64,000 nt of DNA from MKUN01 sp964481425 (GTDB lineage: Bacteria; Bacteroidota; Bacteroidia; Chitinophagales; Chitinophagaceae): contig CAYZTM010000013.1 of NCBI GenBank assembly GCA_964481425.1, forward strand, positions 1 through 64,000, given 5' to 3'. Positions 41,581 to 50,436 of the stretch are shown piece after piece. The notes under the pieces are model-generated. The model saw only the letters and a program-made list of their open reading frames with translations. It had not been told where the DNA came from and made no database searches. The translations under genes and the position numbers were made by a program. How positions within the stretch are numbered: position 1 is the stretch's first letter; each line of letters opens with the position of its first letter.

Positions 41581-42572
41581 TGAAATTTTCGATAGGCGAT
41601 AAGATCATCCTGAAACGGACGGGCGAGGAGGGTTTAGTGCATGCCTTTATCAACGAGCAAATGCTGGAAGTAGAAGTGAATGGCACCCGCTTCCCGGTAT
41701 ATGCCGATGAGATAGACCATCCATACCTGGAATGGTTCACCAATAAAGTAAAGCCGAAGAAGAAAAGCCTGCCTGAACAGCTACCGGTAGAAAAGGAAAA
41801 ACTGCGTAAGCCGAGATTGGCTAAAGGGGTATATCTTAGTTTTTTGCCTGTGTTCAGGATGGATGATTTTGAAGATGTGGTGGACCATGTTAAGGTCTAC
41901 CTGCTAAATGAACTACCCATACAGGTACAGTTCAGCTACGATGTGCGCCTGCAGAACCAGAGCGAATTCAAACATGAGAGCAGGCTGCATGCCTTTGGCG
42001 ATCTGTACCTGCACAATATACCCTTCACAGATATGAGTGCTCAGCCACGGTTTCACTGGAGGCTGGAAGACACAAGTAATAAAGATATGGCCCCTGCCGA
42101 AGATGTGTTGCGTATAAGACCGGCCAGGCTTTTCGAGCACATCAATGATGTATTGCATAAGGGTGAGCCGATGTTCAGCTATCTCTTATTGTCGGAGTTT
42201 GCACCAAAAAAAGAAGAAGAAAAGCAGGAAAAATACCTGCCGCCGCCACCCAGGCCTAAATTCATCAAGCTCAGCGACCTGGCAGAGCATATGGGAGGCC
42301 CCAAATACGAAATAGACCTGCATATAGAAAAACTGGTGCCCAGCAGGCGGGGGCTCAGCAATGCCGATATAATGAAGATACAACTGGATACACTACACAA
42401 ATACCTGCAGCTGGCCATAGTACACCGGCAGGATAGGATGGTGGTGATACATGGGGTAGGTGAGGGGGTGCTGCGCGATGCAGTGCATAAGACCCTGCGC
42501 GGGCACAAAGAGGTGAAGCGCTATGAGTTAGTCTACCATGGTGGTGCCACCGAAGTGTTTTTCAAGCGCTAA
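41580..42572 (+). CDS. DUF2027/Smr domain protein
   Basis: A 330-residue protein. N-terminal DUF2027-type region: FSIGDKIILKRTGEEGLVHA (KOW-like beta barrel) and a middle beta domain (VYLSFLPVFRMDDFEDV). C-terminal Smr domain (about 255-330): YEIDLHIEKLV, with DLH, and VVIHGVGEGVLRDAVHKTL with the GxG loop. Smr domains nick branched DNA or act on RNA; in this branch the role is unknown. Overlaps rdgB by one base and the convergent T9SS gene by four. Confidence 0.92.
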   Translation: MKFSIGDKIILKRTGEEGLVHAFINEQMLEVEVNGTRFPVYADEIDHPYLEWFTNKVKPKKKSLPEQLPVEKEKLRKPRLAKGVYLSFLPVFRMDDFEDVVDHVKVYLLNELPIQVQFSYDVRLQNQSEFKHESRLHAFGDLYLHNIPFTDMSAQPRFHWRLEDTSNKDMAPAEDVLRIRPARLFEHINDVLHKGEPMFSYLLLSEFAPKKEEEKQEKYLPPPPRPKFIKLSDLAEHMGGPKYEIDLHIEKLVPSRRGLSNADIMKIQLDTLHKYLQLAIVHRQDRMVVIHGVGEGVLRDAVHKTLRGHKEVKRYELVYHGGATEVFFKR

Positions 42573-44080
42573 TGGGCTACCTGTATTCTCCTGTTCAGTA
42601 TAGTACCATCGCTTTGTTGCAGCTTTAGGATATAAATACCTACAGGTAAGGTGCTGATGGTTATGCTTTCTGTTGGCTTATTGCATTGCACCGACATTAC
42701 AGGCTCACCAAGCATATTGATGAATGTAGCTTTGTAAGGTGCATTAGGATTATTTATGGTTATGAAATCATTAGCAGGGTTCGGAGTAATAAGGGTAGCT
42801 TCCCTGGTCTTGAGTTCTTTTATGCTTGTTGGGATCGGAGAAAACGTACCACATGGGCCGTTGGGATTAGCGGCTTTGTAAGAGTAGGTCATCTGGTCAA
42901 AATGGTCACCCGCACACATCGTGGGGTCAAAACATTCTGCATCATAAATTTTTCCGAAGCCGCATTTGTATTTGAAACTTGCTCCGCAAGGCTCAAATGT
43001 GTTGACATAGTAGCCATTGTTATCTCCATAAATGAAATTGTCACTCGTGCCATAGAGTGTACCGGGATAGCATTGGCTGCTATCGCCAGGATTGTAATAA
43101 TAAAATTGAGTCACTACAGATTCTTCAGGCATCTGTGTCGTATCAATTAAAGTTTGCGGACCATAGAATACATCTGAGGTAAAGGTGCTAAAGGTCGTTG
43201 TTGAAGTTGCGGGGTATGCATGGAATAGCCAGGTCCATTTTTTTGTTGTGTATTGTATATGTGTTGGGCCAATGCTGTCTTTGCCTACAATGCTGTCTAT
43301 TCTTTTGTATGGAAGGCAGGAATTGTCCCCCTCCCATTCAAACACATCCCCGATGTTGTAGTTATATATATCCTCCGTATTCGGGTTGTGAAACTCAACT
43401 TGCTTAAAAATTATGTTATCACTATTGGCGCCGCTATAGGACAAGTTGTCCAAAAATAGGTCGAATCCATGGTTATACGGTACCCCAGGTTCATGTAAAG
43501 GGAACATATATAGTTCGCAAGTCTGGTAAAAGCCGTGGTTTTTACTTATTATAATCTTAGCGTTATTGGCCATGTCTGCCAGGTTAACCATTGCGTTATG
43601 GTACGCGGTCAGTGTGATTGTTTTTACAGAGTCGAGCACATTGAGGATCGTTGCCGTATCAGCACCTGTTACCTGTGCGGTATAATAATAACTACTGGTA
43701 TCATCATAGAAGGTCCAGCTATCCCCGACATTTGCTTTGGCTTTTATGAATACTGTGTCGCCCCAGTAAGTGTAAAAGTCCCACACTCCGTTGCCGTACG
43801 AGGTCACATTTTTACCTATCCAGCTCCCTCCACCTAAATCCAACGGAAGGAGGGTGTCATTGGGTTGATTAGTTGGGAGGTAGCGGCCCCTGGGTGTATG
43901 GAATAAATAGTAGTGTGCGGTTGTCCACTGGTAATAGGTAGAATCTATCCTTATCCCTCTCAGGTAGCTGTTGCTGTTAATAAAGTACTGCTTTATGCCC
44001 GGTTTCAGGCATTCGTAATTCTGGGCCCGGACGTATAGGATACAACAGATATAAAACAGAGTGAGTAAAACCTTTCTCAT
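42569..44080 (-). CDS. T9SS sorting domain secreted protein
   Basis: A 503-residue protein with signal peptide MRKVLLTLFYICCILYVRA. The mature part is rich in Tyr, Asn, Asp and Thr and contains several Cys (YKCGFGKIYDAECFDPTMC), suggesting disulphide-stabilised extracellular structure. The last ~75 residues form a type A T9SS sorting domain: LITPNPANDFITINN, FINMLGEPVMSVQ, ISTLPVGIYILKLQ and RRIQVAH. The bulk matches no family I recognise. Confidence 0.82.
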   Translation of the reverse strand: MRKVLLTLFYICCILYVRAQNYECLKPGIKQYFINSNSYLRGIRIDSTYYQWTTAHYYLFHTPRGRYLPTNQPNDTLLPLDLGGGSWIGKNVTSYGNGVWDFYTYWGDTVFIKAKANVGDSWTFYDDTSSYYYTAQVTGADTATILNVLDSVKTITLTAYHNAMVNLADMANNAKIIISKNHGFYQTCELYMFPLHEPGVPYNHGFDLFLDNLSYSGANSDNIIFKQVEFHNPNTEDIYNYNIGDVFEWEGDNSCLPYKRIDSIVGKDSIGPTHIQYTTKKWTWLFHAYPATSTTTFSTFTSDVFYGPQTLIDTTQMPEESVVTQFYYYNPGDSSQCYPGTLYGTSDNFIYGDNNGYYVNTFEPCGASFKYKCGFGKIYDAECFDPTMCAGDHFDQMTYSYKAANPNGPCGTFSPIPTSIKELKTREATLITPNPANDFITINNPNAPYKATFINMLGEPVMSVQCNKPTESITISTLPVGIYILKLQQSDGTILNRRIQVAH

Positions 44081-44175
44081 AGGGCGGTCTTATTGTGTCA
44101 ATATGAAGTTATCGCATTATATAAGACGATACAAGCGCCGGCAACGTTAGTACCTGAAAAAATATCAATAGGACC

Positions 44176-44481
44176 CTATTCGTGCTTTACCGCTAAGGTA
44201 CGGAGCATTTCATCCGTAAGTCCTTCGGTATAAACGCCATAGCCATTTACAAGTACTCCTTTTACGCCGTATTTGGGCGCCGATACTGCATATACGGTTG
44301 CCTCATCCCCCGGGTCGCTCATGCCTTCAAAACGGTAGTACTTATCTATAACGAATTCGTTGTGGAATACCCTGAAATTATGGGCCCTGCATTCCAGGCA
44401 ATTCTGCTGCAGGTTAAAGTCTTCGGTATATCCTTCCTGCCTTAACGCCTCTATTGCCTGTGATAATGTTTCTATTTCCAT
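44176..44481 (-). CDS. Small conserved Bacteroidota protein
   Basis: A 101-residue soluble protein with EALRQEGYTEDFNLQQNCLE, KYYRFEGMSDPGDEATVYAV and KGVLVNGYGVYTEGL. Close relatives in Bacteroidota are often labelled phosphoribosylpyrophosphate synthetase in databases, but it is far too short and lacks the PRPP loop, so that label should not be used. Function unknown. Two Cys (CLEC) might bind a metal. Confidence 0.8.
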   Translation of the reverse strand: MEIETLSQAIEALRQEGYTEDFNLQQNCLECRAHNFRVFHNEFVIDKYYRFEGMSDPGDEATVYAVSAPKYGVKGVLVNGYGVYTEGLTDEMLRTLAVKHE

Positions 44482-44533
44482 GATGCCTCATTTATTTCGC
44501 TAAAAAATATTGTAAAAACCTGTACTTACGGGA

Positions 44534-44561
44534 TTGTTTTTCGAGGTAAATACTATCTTTG
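44534..44561 (+). promoter_or_regulatory. Bacteroidota promoter for mgtE
   Basis: TTG at 44534-44536, 17-nt spacer, TATCTTTG at 44554-44561. The leader of about 85 nt holds a small hairpin CCGCT-TCCGT-AGCGG (44590-44604). Confidence 0.78.
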
Positions 44562-44651
44562 CAGCCCAAAGATATTCAAAAAAAATCCCCCGCTTCCGTA
44601 GCGGAACATTAAATCAGTAATTGTTAACCATATACGTCGCATTATGGATAC

Positions 44652-46040
44652 ATGGCCGGTCAGATCGAACATATGGAATTACTGGAGCAGTTGGAACAAT
44701 TGCTCGGGCAGGGGGATACGTCTGCACTAAATGCTTTTCTTGACGAGCAGAATATTTCTATTGTAGCAGAATGGATAGACGAGATGCCGGAATATGCCGC
44801 CCGCATACTCTCCGCCTTGTCCGTACACCGCGCTGCCAGTACGTTTAAGATACTTGATACTTCCATACAGCGCGATGCCATTCACGAATTACCCCCTCAT
44901 AAGACGGCCGAACTGCTGAATGAACTGCCTGCGGATGACCGTACATCGCTATTAGAGGAACTGCCCAGCGAGGTAGTTAAGGAACTGATACGCCTGCTGG
45001 ACCCGGAAGAGCGGAAGATAACGCTGAAGCTCCTTGGTTACAACGAGGACAGTGTGGGCAGGCTGATGACCCCGGAATACATAGCGGTGTTCATAGACTG
45101 GACCGTACAGGAAGTGCTGGAGCATATCCGTGCATTTGGTAAGGATAGTGAAACCATCGATGTGATCTATGTGATAGACGAGAACGGAAAATTCATCGAC
45201 GATATCAGGATACGCGAGTTCCTGTTGGCCGATCCCGATAAGCATGTAGGCGATATGATAGATGGCCGGTACATAACCCTGAATGTGAACGATGACCAAA
45301 GCATGGCCAATGAAGTGTTCAAAATGAACAACCGGGTGGCCCTTCCGGTGGTAGACGATAATAATGTATTGTTGGGCATCGTGACCATAGATGACGTGCT
45401 CTGGGTGGCCAACGAAGAATTCAGTGAAGACATGCAGCGTATAGGCGGTACAGAAGCACTGGAACTGCCTTACCTCGAAATGCCCTTTTTCAGCCTCTAT
45501 AAAAAGAGGATAGGCTGGTTGGTCATCCTGTTCCTTGGCGAGATGCTCACGGCTACCGCTTTAGGCTTTTTCCAGGGTGAGATAGAAAAAGCGTCTGTAC
45601 TTGCTCTTTTTATGCCACTCATTATTTCTACGGGCGGCAATACCGGATCACAAGCTGCGACCCTTATTATTCAGGCTTTAGCGGTAGGCGACATCAGTCT
45701 TACTGACTGGTGGCGCATCATGCGAAGGGAAATCTTCTCAGGACTTGCCTTGGGTGCGGTTTTAGCATTGGTTGGCTTTCTTCGTATTTCAATTTGGCAA
45801 TCTGTTGCAAATGTTTATGGCGCTCATTGGATATTACTTGGAATGACAGTAAGTGTTGCGCTGGTAGGTGTAGTACTATGGGGAACGCTTTCCGGCTCAA
45901 TGTTGCCTTTATTGCTCAAAAAGCTGGGGGCTGACCCTGCTGTTTCCTCTGCTCCTTTCATCGCTACACTTGTGGATGTTACTGGGCTCGTCATTTATTT
46001 CTCCGTAGCCTACTTATTCCTGCACGGTATTCTTTTGTGA
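44652..46040 (+). CDS. mgtE: Magnesium transporter MgtE
   Basis: A 462-residue Mg2+ channel. N-terminal superhelical domain (about 1-130; LPPHKTAELLNELPADDRTS, LLDPEERKITLKLLGY), tandem CBS domains that sense Mg2+ (about 130-260; LMTPEYIAVF, VNDDQSMANEVFKMNNRVAL), a connecting helix and five membrane helices (about 285-460) with FMPLIISTGGNTGSQAATLI, the pore signature. An unusually long leader with a hairpin precedes it, but no known Mg riboswitch was recognised. Other ATG at 44644 is out of frame. Confidence 0.95.
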   Translation: MAGQIEHMELLEQLEQLLGQGDTSALNAFLDEQNISIVAEWIDEMPEYAARILSALSVHRAASTFKILDTSIQRDAIHELPPHKTAELLNELPADDRTSLLEELPSEVVKELIRLLDPEERKITLKLLGYNEDSVGRLMTPEYIAVFIDWTVQEVLEHIRAFGKDSETIDVIYVIDENGKFIDDIRIREFLLADPDKHVGDMIDGRYITLNVNDDQSMANEVFKMNNRVALPVVDDNNVLLGIVTIDDVLWVANEEFSEDMQRIGGTEALELPYLEMPFFSLYKKRIGWLVILFLGEMLTATALGFFQGEIEKASVLALFMPLIISTGGNTGSQAATLIIQALAVGDISLTDWWRIMRREIFSGLALGAVLALVGFLRISIWQSVANVYGAHWILLGMTVSVALVGVVLWGTLSGSMLPLLLKKLGADPAVSSAPFIATLVDVTGLVIYFSVAYLFLHGILL

Positions 46041-46084
46041 TAATGTTTTGATTATCATTTCTTTAGGGCGGTTTTCCCACTCGC

Positions 46085-46099
46085 TGGCATGCTTTTTAC
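46085..46099 (+). promoter_or_regulatory. TGGCAT...TTTTTAC element upstream of PorT-like gene
   Basis: TGGCAT-GC-TTTTTAC, nearly identical in sequence and spacing to the site before the OmpA lipoprotein gene, 28 nt before ATG 46128. Confidence 0.5.
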
Positions 46100-46127
46100 T
46101 CTGCTGCTAATAACCAAAACATTCGTT

Positions 46128-46766
46128 ATGAAAAAAGTATTGTTGTTAGCATCAGGGATTATTCTATGGTCATTCGTACAAAGTAAAGCACAGTATTTCT
46201 CTATTGGCCCGGTAGCCGGTTTGGGCGCCAGCCGTATCTCTAATATGCCGGGAAATGAAAGAGTAAAACTATCGCCATCTATGGGCGTGGGTTTTGTCTA
46301 TTCAAAAGATGCCCATTGGGGCTGGGGCAGTGGGCTCAACGTTTCATTAGAAGGATACAAAACAGATATTGGTCCCAACACCATATCCGTTACCCCTTCT
46401 TACCTGCGCATGCCTATGCGTGTTTATTATTTCTTTGGCGACTATGGTAACGCCGTACGCCCCAAACTGTACCTGGGACCTACAGTAGGGCTTAAGGTAA
46501 ATGAGAGCCATTCTATGAACGGTGCCATATCCAATGGTACGGACGTAGCCTCGGGCTATGTAGTGAATGATGATATGTTCCGAACATTTGATGTAGGGTT
46601 TAATACCGGGGCCGGTGTTAATATACGTCTTGTAAAAGCAATGTGGCTCAACATGGACCTCGGTTACAATATGGGCCTGATAGATGCCGTAAAAGATGCA
46701 GGCGGCTCTTATAATATGAACGAGAACCTGAGGTTCAACGCCGGTTTATTATTTGGACTGAAATAA
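46128..46766 (+). CDS. PorT-like outer membrane beta-barrel protein
   Basis: Start at ATG 46128 gives MKKVLLLASGIILWSFVQSKA, a signal peptide; the ATG at 46089 would place 13 residues before it. 212 residues. An eight-stranded barrel is suggested by FSIGPVAGLGASRISN, YLRMPMRVYYFFGDYG, KLYLGPTVGLKV and the final strand RFNAGLLFGLK. The PMRVYYFF and LYLGP segments are typical of the porin family beta-barrel (OMP_b-brl_2) group. Function unknown. Confidence 0.82.
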   Translation: MKKVLLLASGIILWSFVQSKAQYFSIGPVAGLGASRISNMPGNERVKLSPSMGVGFVYSKDAHWGWGSGLNVSLEGYKTDIGPNTISVTPSYLRMPMRVYYFFGDYGNAVRPKLYLGPTVGLKVNESHSMNGAISNGTDVASGYVVNDDMFRTFDVGFNTGAGVNIRLVKAMWLNMDLGYNMGLIDAVKDAGGSYNMNENLRFNAGLLFGLK

Positions 46767-46782
46767 TTGGCTAATTGAAAAT

Positions 46783-46812
46783 AAAAATGCCCCGCGATCG
46801 CGGGGCATTTTT
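46783..46812. terminator. Bidirectional terminator (30-bp perfect palindrome)
   Basis: The centre is GCGATCGC, with stem AAAAATGCCCCGCG (46783-46796) and its exact complement ending at 46812, A and T runs on both sides. It separates the PorT-like gene (plus) and a T9SS protein gene (minus). Confidence 0.92.
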
Positions 46813-46828
46813 ATTTTATCACAATTGC

Positions 46829-48448
46829 TTATTGTTTTACAAATTTTACCGTTGTTTTCTCACCGTTGTTATTGTAAACAGCAAGGTAAACACCCGGTGT
46901 CAGCCCGGCTATGTTGAAGCTGCTGTTTGTGCTGCCAGCAACTGCCGGAATGTTGAACAGCGTTTTGCCATCCAGTGAGCTAATGCTAACAGAGGCATTG
47001 TCGCCGGCTGCTCCGTGGCTTATTACGATAGTGCCTGTAACAGGATTGGGCGATACAGAAACTACATTGTTTTGTTTTGTTTCCACTTTCACTACTGAGC
47101 TATAGCTATTAGAACCGTTCAGTTCATTTACTTTCAGGCGGTAGTAAGCGACCCCGGCAATCGGATCAAGGTCATCAAATGAATAGCTATAAGTTGAGTT
47201 GTTGGAAGCAGCTACACTGCCTATGCCTGAGAAGTCCTTGCCATCAGTGCTGCGCTCGATAGTGAAGCTCTTTACCCCGGATTCATTCGAGGTTGCCCAC
47301 CATACTTTTACAGCATTATCCCTTGGACCGGCATTGAAGGATATCAGTTTTAATGACAGTGGTGCCTGCAAGGGAGCCCATGCAACACCCCTGAAGGCCA
47401 TATTTACACCCGCAGTAGCTATTGAGGTTGGTGTTGCGGTAAGTGTGCCGTTGATGCCGGTAGTGTCAGTAAGTGTTTCCAGGTCGGTACCATCGGCGGT
47501 TACATACAAGGTTACCGTGGTATCGCTGGCCGAGCCTACCATACCGGTAAAGTTATCGCTGGTAGTACCTACCGTACCCATATTCACCCAAAGACCTGCT
47601 ATCAATGAATATTTTGTGATCGCAGGGCTGCCGTCATCAGCTACATAAAGCACGTCATAACCGGGCGTATTGGCATCAATATCGGCCATGAAGTAAGAAT
47701 AAGGGCTGCCGCTTGTAGGCGCTGCACCGGGCAGGTTGGCTATGGTTTGATTTATCGCCGTAGGTATGCCGGTGCCTATGGTCATCAGGCCTTTGGGAGT
47801 CCCTGAACTGCCTGATATGTACAACTGCCCATCGAATGCCCTAAGGAACCGCATATTACCGGTACTGTTGGTACCTATCAGGGTACTGGTATCTACACCG
47901 GAAACTGCAAATACCGGTGACAAACGTACACCACCTGTGCCACCGGCCATCCATATGCTATCTCCGGTACTGTTGCAAAAGGCTGAGCGGGGGTTGTTAC
48001 CATTCGCATAATCGTTGAAGGCGGAATTAAGATTGATGCTGCCATCCGCTGCCAATATCGCCACTACGCGCGGCAGGGTATCAGAATGGGTAGAGGCAAT
48101 GGAGCCTGTAACGGTACCCAATGTGCGTTCATAGCCGGCAAAAGCTGCATATTTCAGGTTGGGAGAGTTCGAGATGTCGCCCTCGCTGGTGGCTGTACCG
48201 CTCATAATCAGTGCATGCGATGTTGGGGTAGTGTCGGTTGGCACAGCAATAGATTGTACTAGAGTACCCGCCGTTGTGTACTCATCTATAAATACTGCCG
48301 CCCCGGTGCTTGCCAGCGCGGCCTGTCCATCGCCAAGCCTCACAACAATAAGGTTGCCCGTAGTAAAAGGCCCTGCATGCGAAGGCACTGATGTCAGTGT
48401 GCTCGTGCAGGCCAGTAAAACGCTAAATAGTAAACTTCTTTTTTTCAT
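46829..48448 (-). CDS. T9SS sorting domain secreted protein with repeat-rich N-terminal region
   Basis: A 539-residue protein starting MKKRSLLFSVLLACTSTLTS (signal peptide). About 27-370: Ser/Thr/Gly-rich beta structure of propeller style (NLIVVRLGDGQAALASTGAA, DVLYVADDGSPAITKYSLIA). About 370-460: fibronectin-III-like domain (VKVWWATSNESGVKSFTIER, VAYYRLKVNELNGS). C-terminal type A sorting domain: VSVSPNPVTGTIVIS, ISSLDGKTLFN, IAGLTPGVYLAVY, KFVKQ. Secreted to the surface or medium. Role unknown. Confidence 0.85.
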   Translation of the reverse strand: MKKRSLLFSVLLACTSTLTSVPSHAGPFTTGNLIVVRLGDGQAALASTGAAVFIDEYTTAGTLVQSIAVPTDTTPTSHALIMSGTATSEGDISNSPNLKYAAFAGYERTLGTVTGSIASTHSDTLPRVVAILAADGSINLNSAFNDYANGNNPRSAFCNSTGDSIWMAGGTGGVRLSPVFAVSGVDTSTLIGTNSTGNMRFLRAFDGQLYISGSSGTPKGLMTIGTGIPTAINQTIANLPGAAPTSGSPYSYFMADIDANTPGYDVLYVADDGSPAITKYSLIAGLWVNMGTVGTTSDNFTGMVGSASDTTVTLYVTADGTDLETLTDTTGINGTLTATPTSIATAGVNMAFRGVAWAPLQAPLSLKLISFNAGPRDNAVKVWWATSNESGVKSFTIERSTDGKDFSGIGSVAASNNSTYSYSFDDLDPIAGVAYYRLKVNELNGSNSYSSVVKVETKQNNVVSVSPNPVTGTIVISHGAAGDNASVSISSLDGKTLFNIPAVAGSTNSSFNIAGLTPGVYLAVYNNNGEKTTVKFVKQ

Positions 48449-48717
48449 ATCGCTCATTATTCTTTATTGTTATTAACAAATAAGATATACCTGATGGTTA
48501 AAATTAATTCTATTTTTTATCACTCATATGTAAATATAAATTTAACTAAATTAATTCGTTTTTTATTGAAACTGTAAGCAACTAATTATTAACATTTGAG
48601 CTGTCGTCTGAGGTGGAAAATAATTTTTTGTTACGTTTCCATTCATCATAAAACCCGGGTAAGTGTAACATCGTATATGAACAATAATGGTATTCACCTG
48701 TTATAGTTAGTAAAGTG

Positions 48718-48843
48718 ATGAATATGGACCATACTGTTTATTTCGAGATGTTGTATCGTACGGTGCTTGTCCTTGTGTTCACGGGTAGCGCTTTCCTGCT
48801 TGGCTCCCGCCTGCTCCATGCCCGCAGAAACAAGGCTGAATAG
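48718..48843 (+). CDS. Tiny single-helix membrane protein (41 aa)
   Basis: Translates as MNMDHTVYFEMLYRTVLVLV followed by FTGSAFLLGSRLLHARRNKAE: one membrane helix with basic C-terminal end. It shares the pattern E-[MI]-L-Y-R-x-V with the tiny gene at 49187-49333, which speaks for real coding. No ribosome site stands out. Function unknown. Confidence 0.5.
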   Translation: MNMDHTVYFEMLYRTVLVLVFTGSAFLLGSRLLHARRNKAE

Positions 48844-48851
48844 CCGGACGA

Positions 48852-49085
48852 TCATCTGTTACCCTGTTTCATAGCGGGCGTTGTATCCGTTTTAATGTCG
48901 GTAGTACGTCTTAGGCTGTCCACATCTGTGTTCGGTAGATCGACCTTGTCAGAAGACGGGGCCGCTATTCCTCCTGCGGTATCGGGTGGAGGAGTGCTGT
49001 CGTTTGCAGTGTTGTTTGTAGTATTACCACATGACAATGAGAGGCATAAGATACCCGCCGACAATAATTTTTTTAATGTATTCAT
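48852..49085 (-). CDS. Small lipoprotein
   Basis: A 77-residue lipoprotein, MNTLKKLLSAGILCLSLSC with Cys 19 as lipidation site, then a Thr/Asn/Asp/Pro-rich, disordered mature chain. The start at 49085 is supported by a clear AGGAG ribosome site 5 nt upstream; the longer frame to 49154 lacks this. Function unknown. Confidence 0.7.
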   Translation of the reverse strand: MNTLKKLLSAGILCLSLSCGNTTNNTANDSTPPPDTAGGIAAPSSDKVDLPNTDVDSLRRTTDIKTDTTPAMKQGNR

Positions 49086-49186
49086 CTCTCCTTTTATAGA
49101 TAAGGACATAAATACCATGCCTGCTAATTTGCGACACATATGTATCAATAGCATGATTTTTATAGTATAGTTTACTAAAGAATGAG

Positions 49187-49333
49187 ATGAAAAAACTGGA
49201 CATTTTAGAAATATTGTATCGTATGGTCGCTATTTCAGCAATCGTTCTGATGGTCATCGTGGTGCTATTCGGATGGCTGAAAGGTTTCTTTTGGGAGAAG
49301 AACGACAGATTAAAAAAGAGGCATAAATACTGA
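49187..49333 (+). CDS. Tiny single-helix membrane protein (48 aa)
   Basis: MKKLDILEILYRMVAISAIV followed by LMVIVVLFGWLKGFFWEKND and a basic tail RLKKRHKY. One hydrophobic helix with aromatic border. It shares the EILYRMV motif with the 41-residue protein at 48718 (EMLYRTV), so the two probably belong to one family of tiny membrane proteins. The 3' end forms a strong hairpin terminator. Function unknown. Confidence 0.6.
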   Translation: MKKLDILEILYRMVAISAIVLMVIVVLFGWLKGFFWEKNDRLKKRHKY

Positions 49334-49345
49334 CATTATGCCTCT
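49317..49345. terminator. Bidirectional terminator overlapping a tiny gene
   Basis: AGAGGCATAA (49317-49326) pairs with TTATGCCTCT (49336-49345), 10 bp with the stop codon of the tiny gene in the loop. On the minus strand it is followed by TTTTTTAA, so it ends the lipoprotein transcript from 49608; on the plus strand it follows the tiny gene. Confidence 0.8.
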
Positions 49346-49359
49346 CTTCTATCCCCGGA

Positions 49360-49608
49360 TCATTTTTTCGAATCCGAATCCCCGTTATTATGTGTGTTTG
49401 CTGCCGTGGTGCCGGTATCATGTACGTTCCCGTAGTTTGAATCGGGCTTATGAGCTGGATCATACCCTCCGTAGGTAGCGGGAGCTTGCCCGTTTACCTT
49501 GGTTGAATCTATTGGAGTATCGTGGCCAATATTTTTTCCTTCATTAGGTTTGCAAGCCGCTACTGTTATCGTTAGTGCAAGGAGCACAATACTTTTTACT
49601 GTTTTCAT
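49360..49608 (-). CDS. Small lipoprotein, Gly/Asp/Asn-rich
   Basis: An 82-residue lipoprotein: MKTVKSIVLLALTITVAAC (Cys 19), then a disordered chain with KVNGQAPATYGGYDPAHKPD and an ending rich in His, Asn and Asp. The start at 49608 is chosen because it puts the signal peptide first. Function unknown. Confidence 0.65.
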   Translation of the reverse strand: MKTVKSIVLLALTITVAACKPNEGKNIGHDTPIDSTKVNGQAPATYGGYDPAHKPDSNYGNVHDTGTTAANTHNNGDSDSKK

Positions 49609-49664
49609 AAACTGCGTTTTAGAACAACGCTTAAAATATTGTACCACCTTGCATGCATGTGGTG

Positions 49665-50393
49665 TCAATGTATCAGCTCTTCGATGTCAGGGTCGCCATC
49701 CAGGTTATTCATTTGCTCCATGATATGAGGGTAACGCCAGGCCACCCAGCGGCTGGTGGGCTTTACAGTAAACTTTTTGGGGTTAGGCAGGCAGGCTATG
49801 ATCATTGCAGCCTCGGCACGCGAAAGGTTTCGGGCCGATTTATTGAAATAAGCATGCGATGCCGCTTCTATACCGAATATCCCCGGTCCCATTTCTATCA
49901 CGTTCAGGTACACCTCCAGTATGCGTTTTTTACCCCATGTCCATTCTATCAGTTTGGTAAAATAGGCTTCGGGCACTTTGCGCACATACCGCCCCCAGCC
50001 GCTGCCTTGCCAGAGGAACACATTCTTGGCAGTTTGCTGGCTGATGGTGCTGGCTGCAGCTCCTGCGGCCCGTTTATGTTTACGTCTTTTTGAGGGTTGG
50101 GCGTCGAGGCTTTTTTCAATGGCATGCCAGTCAAAACCTCCATGGTCGGGAAAGAGTTGATCTTCGCTGGCTATGGCTGCCAGTTTTACGTTGGGCGATA
50201 TTTCTTCCCAGCTTACATAGTCGCGCCGCAGGCCATGACCGTCAAAAAGCGCGGCAGCCTGTGTAAGCGTTATAGGGGGGAAGACCCACTTGCATACCAC
50301 TACATACAAGAGCGAGGAAACAAAGGCGAATAGAATAACCCGCCAAACGATCCGTATAAACCTGCGAAACCCCGTTCTTTGCTGTGCTGCCAT
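49665..50393 (-). CDS. mtgA: Monofunctional peptidoglycan transglycosylase MtgA
   Basis: Membrane-anchored GT51 glycosyltransferase that polymerises lipid II into glycan strands. 242 residues with an N-terminal membrane helix (about 13-35). Conserved motifs: AAIASEDQLFPDHGGFDW (catalytic Glu in SEDQ), AASTISQQTAKNVFLWQGSG and KVPEAYFTKLIEWTWGKKRI followed by LEVYLNVIEMGPGIFG. No transpeptidase domain, hence monofunctional. Confidence 0.95.
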   Translation of the reverse strand: MAAQQRTGFRRFIRIVWRVILFAFVSSLLYVVVCKWVFPPITLTQAAALFDGHGLRRDYVSWEEISPNVKLAAIASEDQLFPDHGGFDWHAIEKSLDAQPSKRRKHKRAAGAAASTISQQTAKNVFLWQGSGWGRYVRKVPEAYFTKLIEWTWGKKRILEVYLNVIEMGPGIFGIEAASHAYFNKSARNLSRAEAAMIIACLPNPKKFTVKPTSRWVAWRYPHIMEQMNNLDGDPDIEELIH

Positions 50394-50436
50394 TTATATC
50401 AAAAGTAACAAGCTAAATTTCAAAAGCAAACAGGGT

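Noticed and set aside
44176..44481. Phosphoribosylpyrophosphate synthetase
   Set aside because: Database relatives carry this name but the protein is 101 residues and has no PRPP-binding loop.
44588..44651. Magnesium riboswitch before mgtE
   Set aside because: Only a 5-bp hairpin in a leader of about 85 nt; no M-box-like structure recognised.
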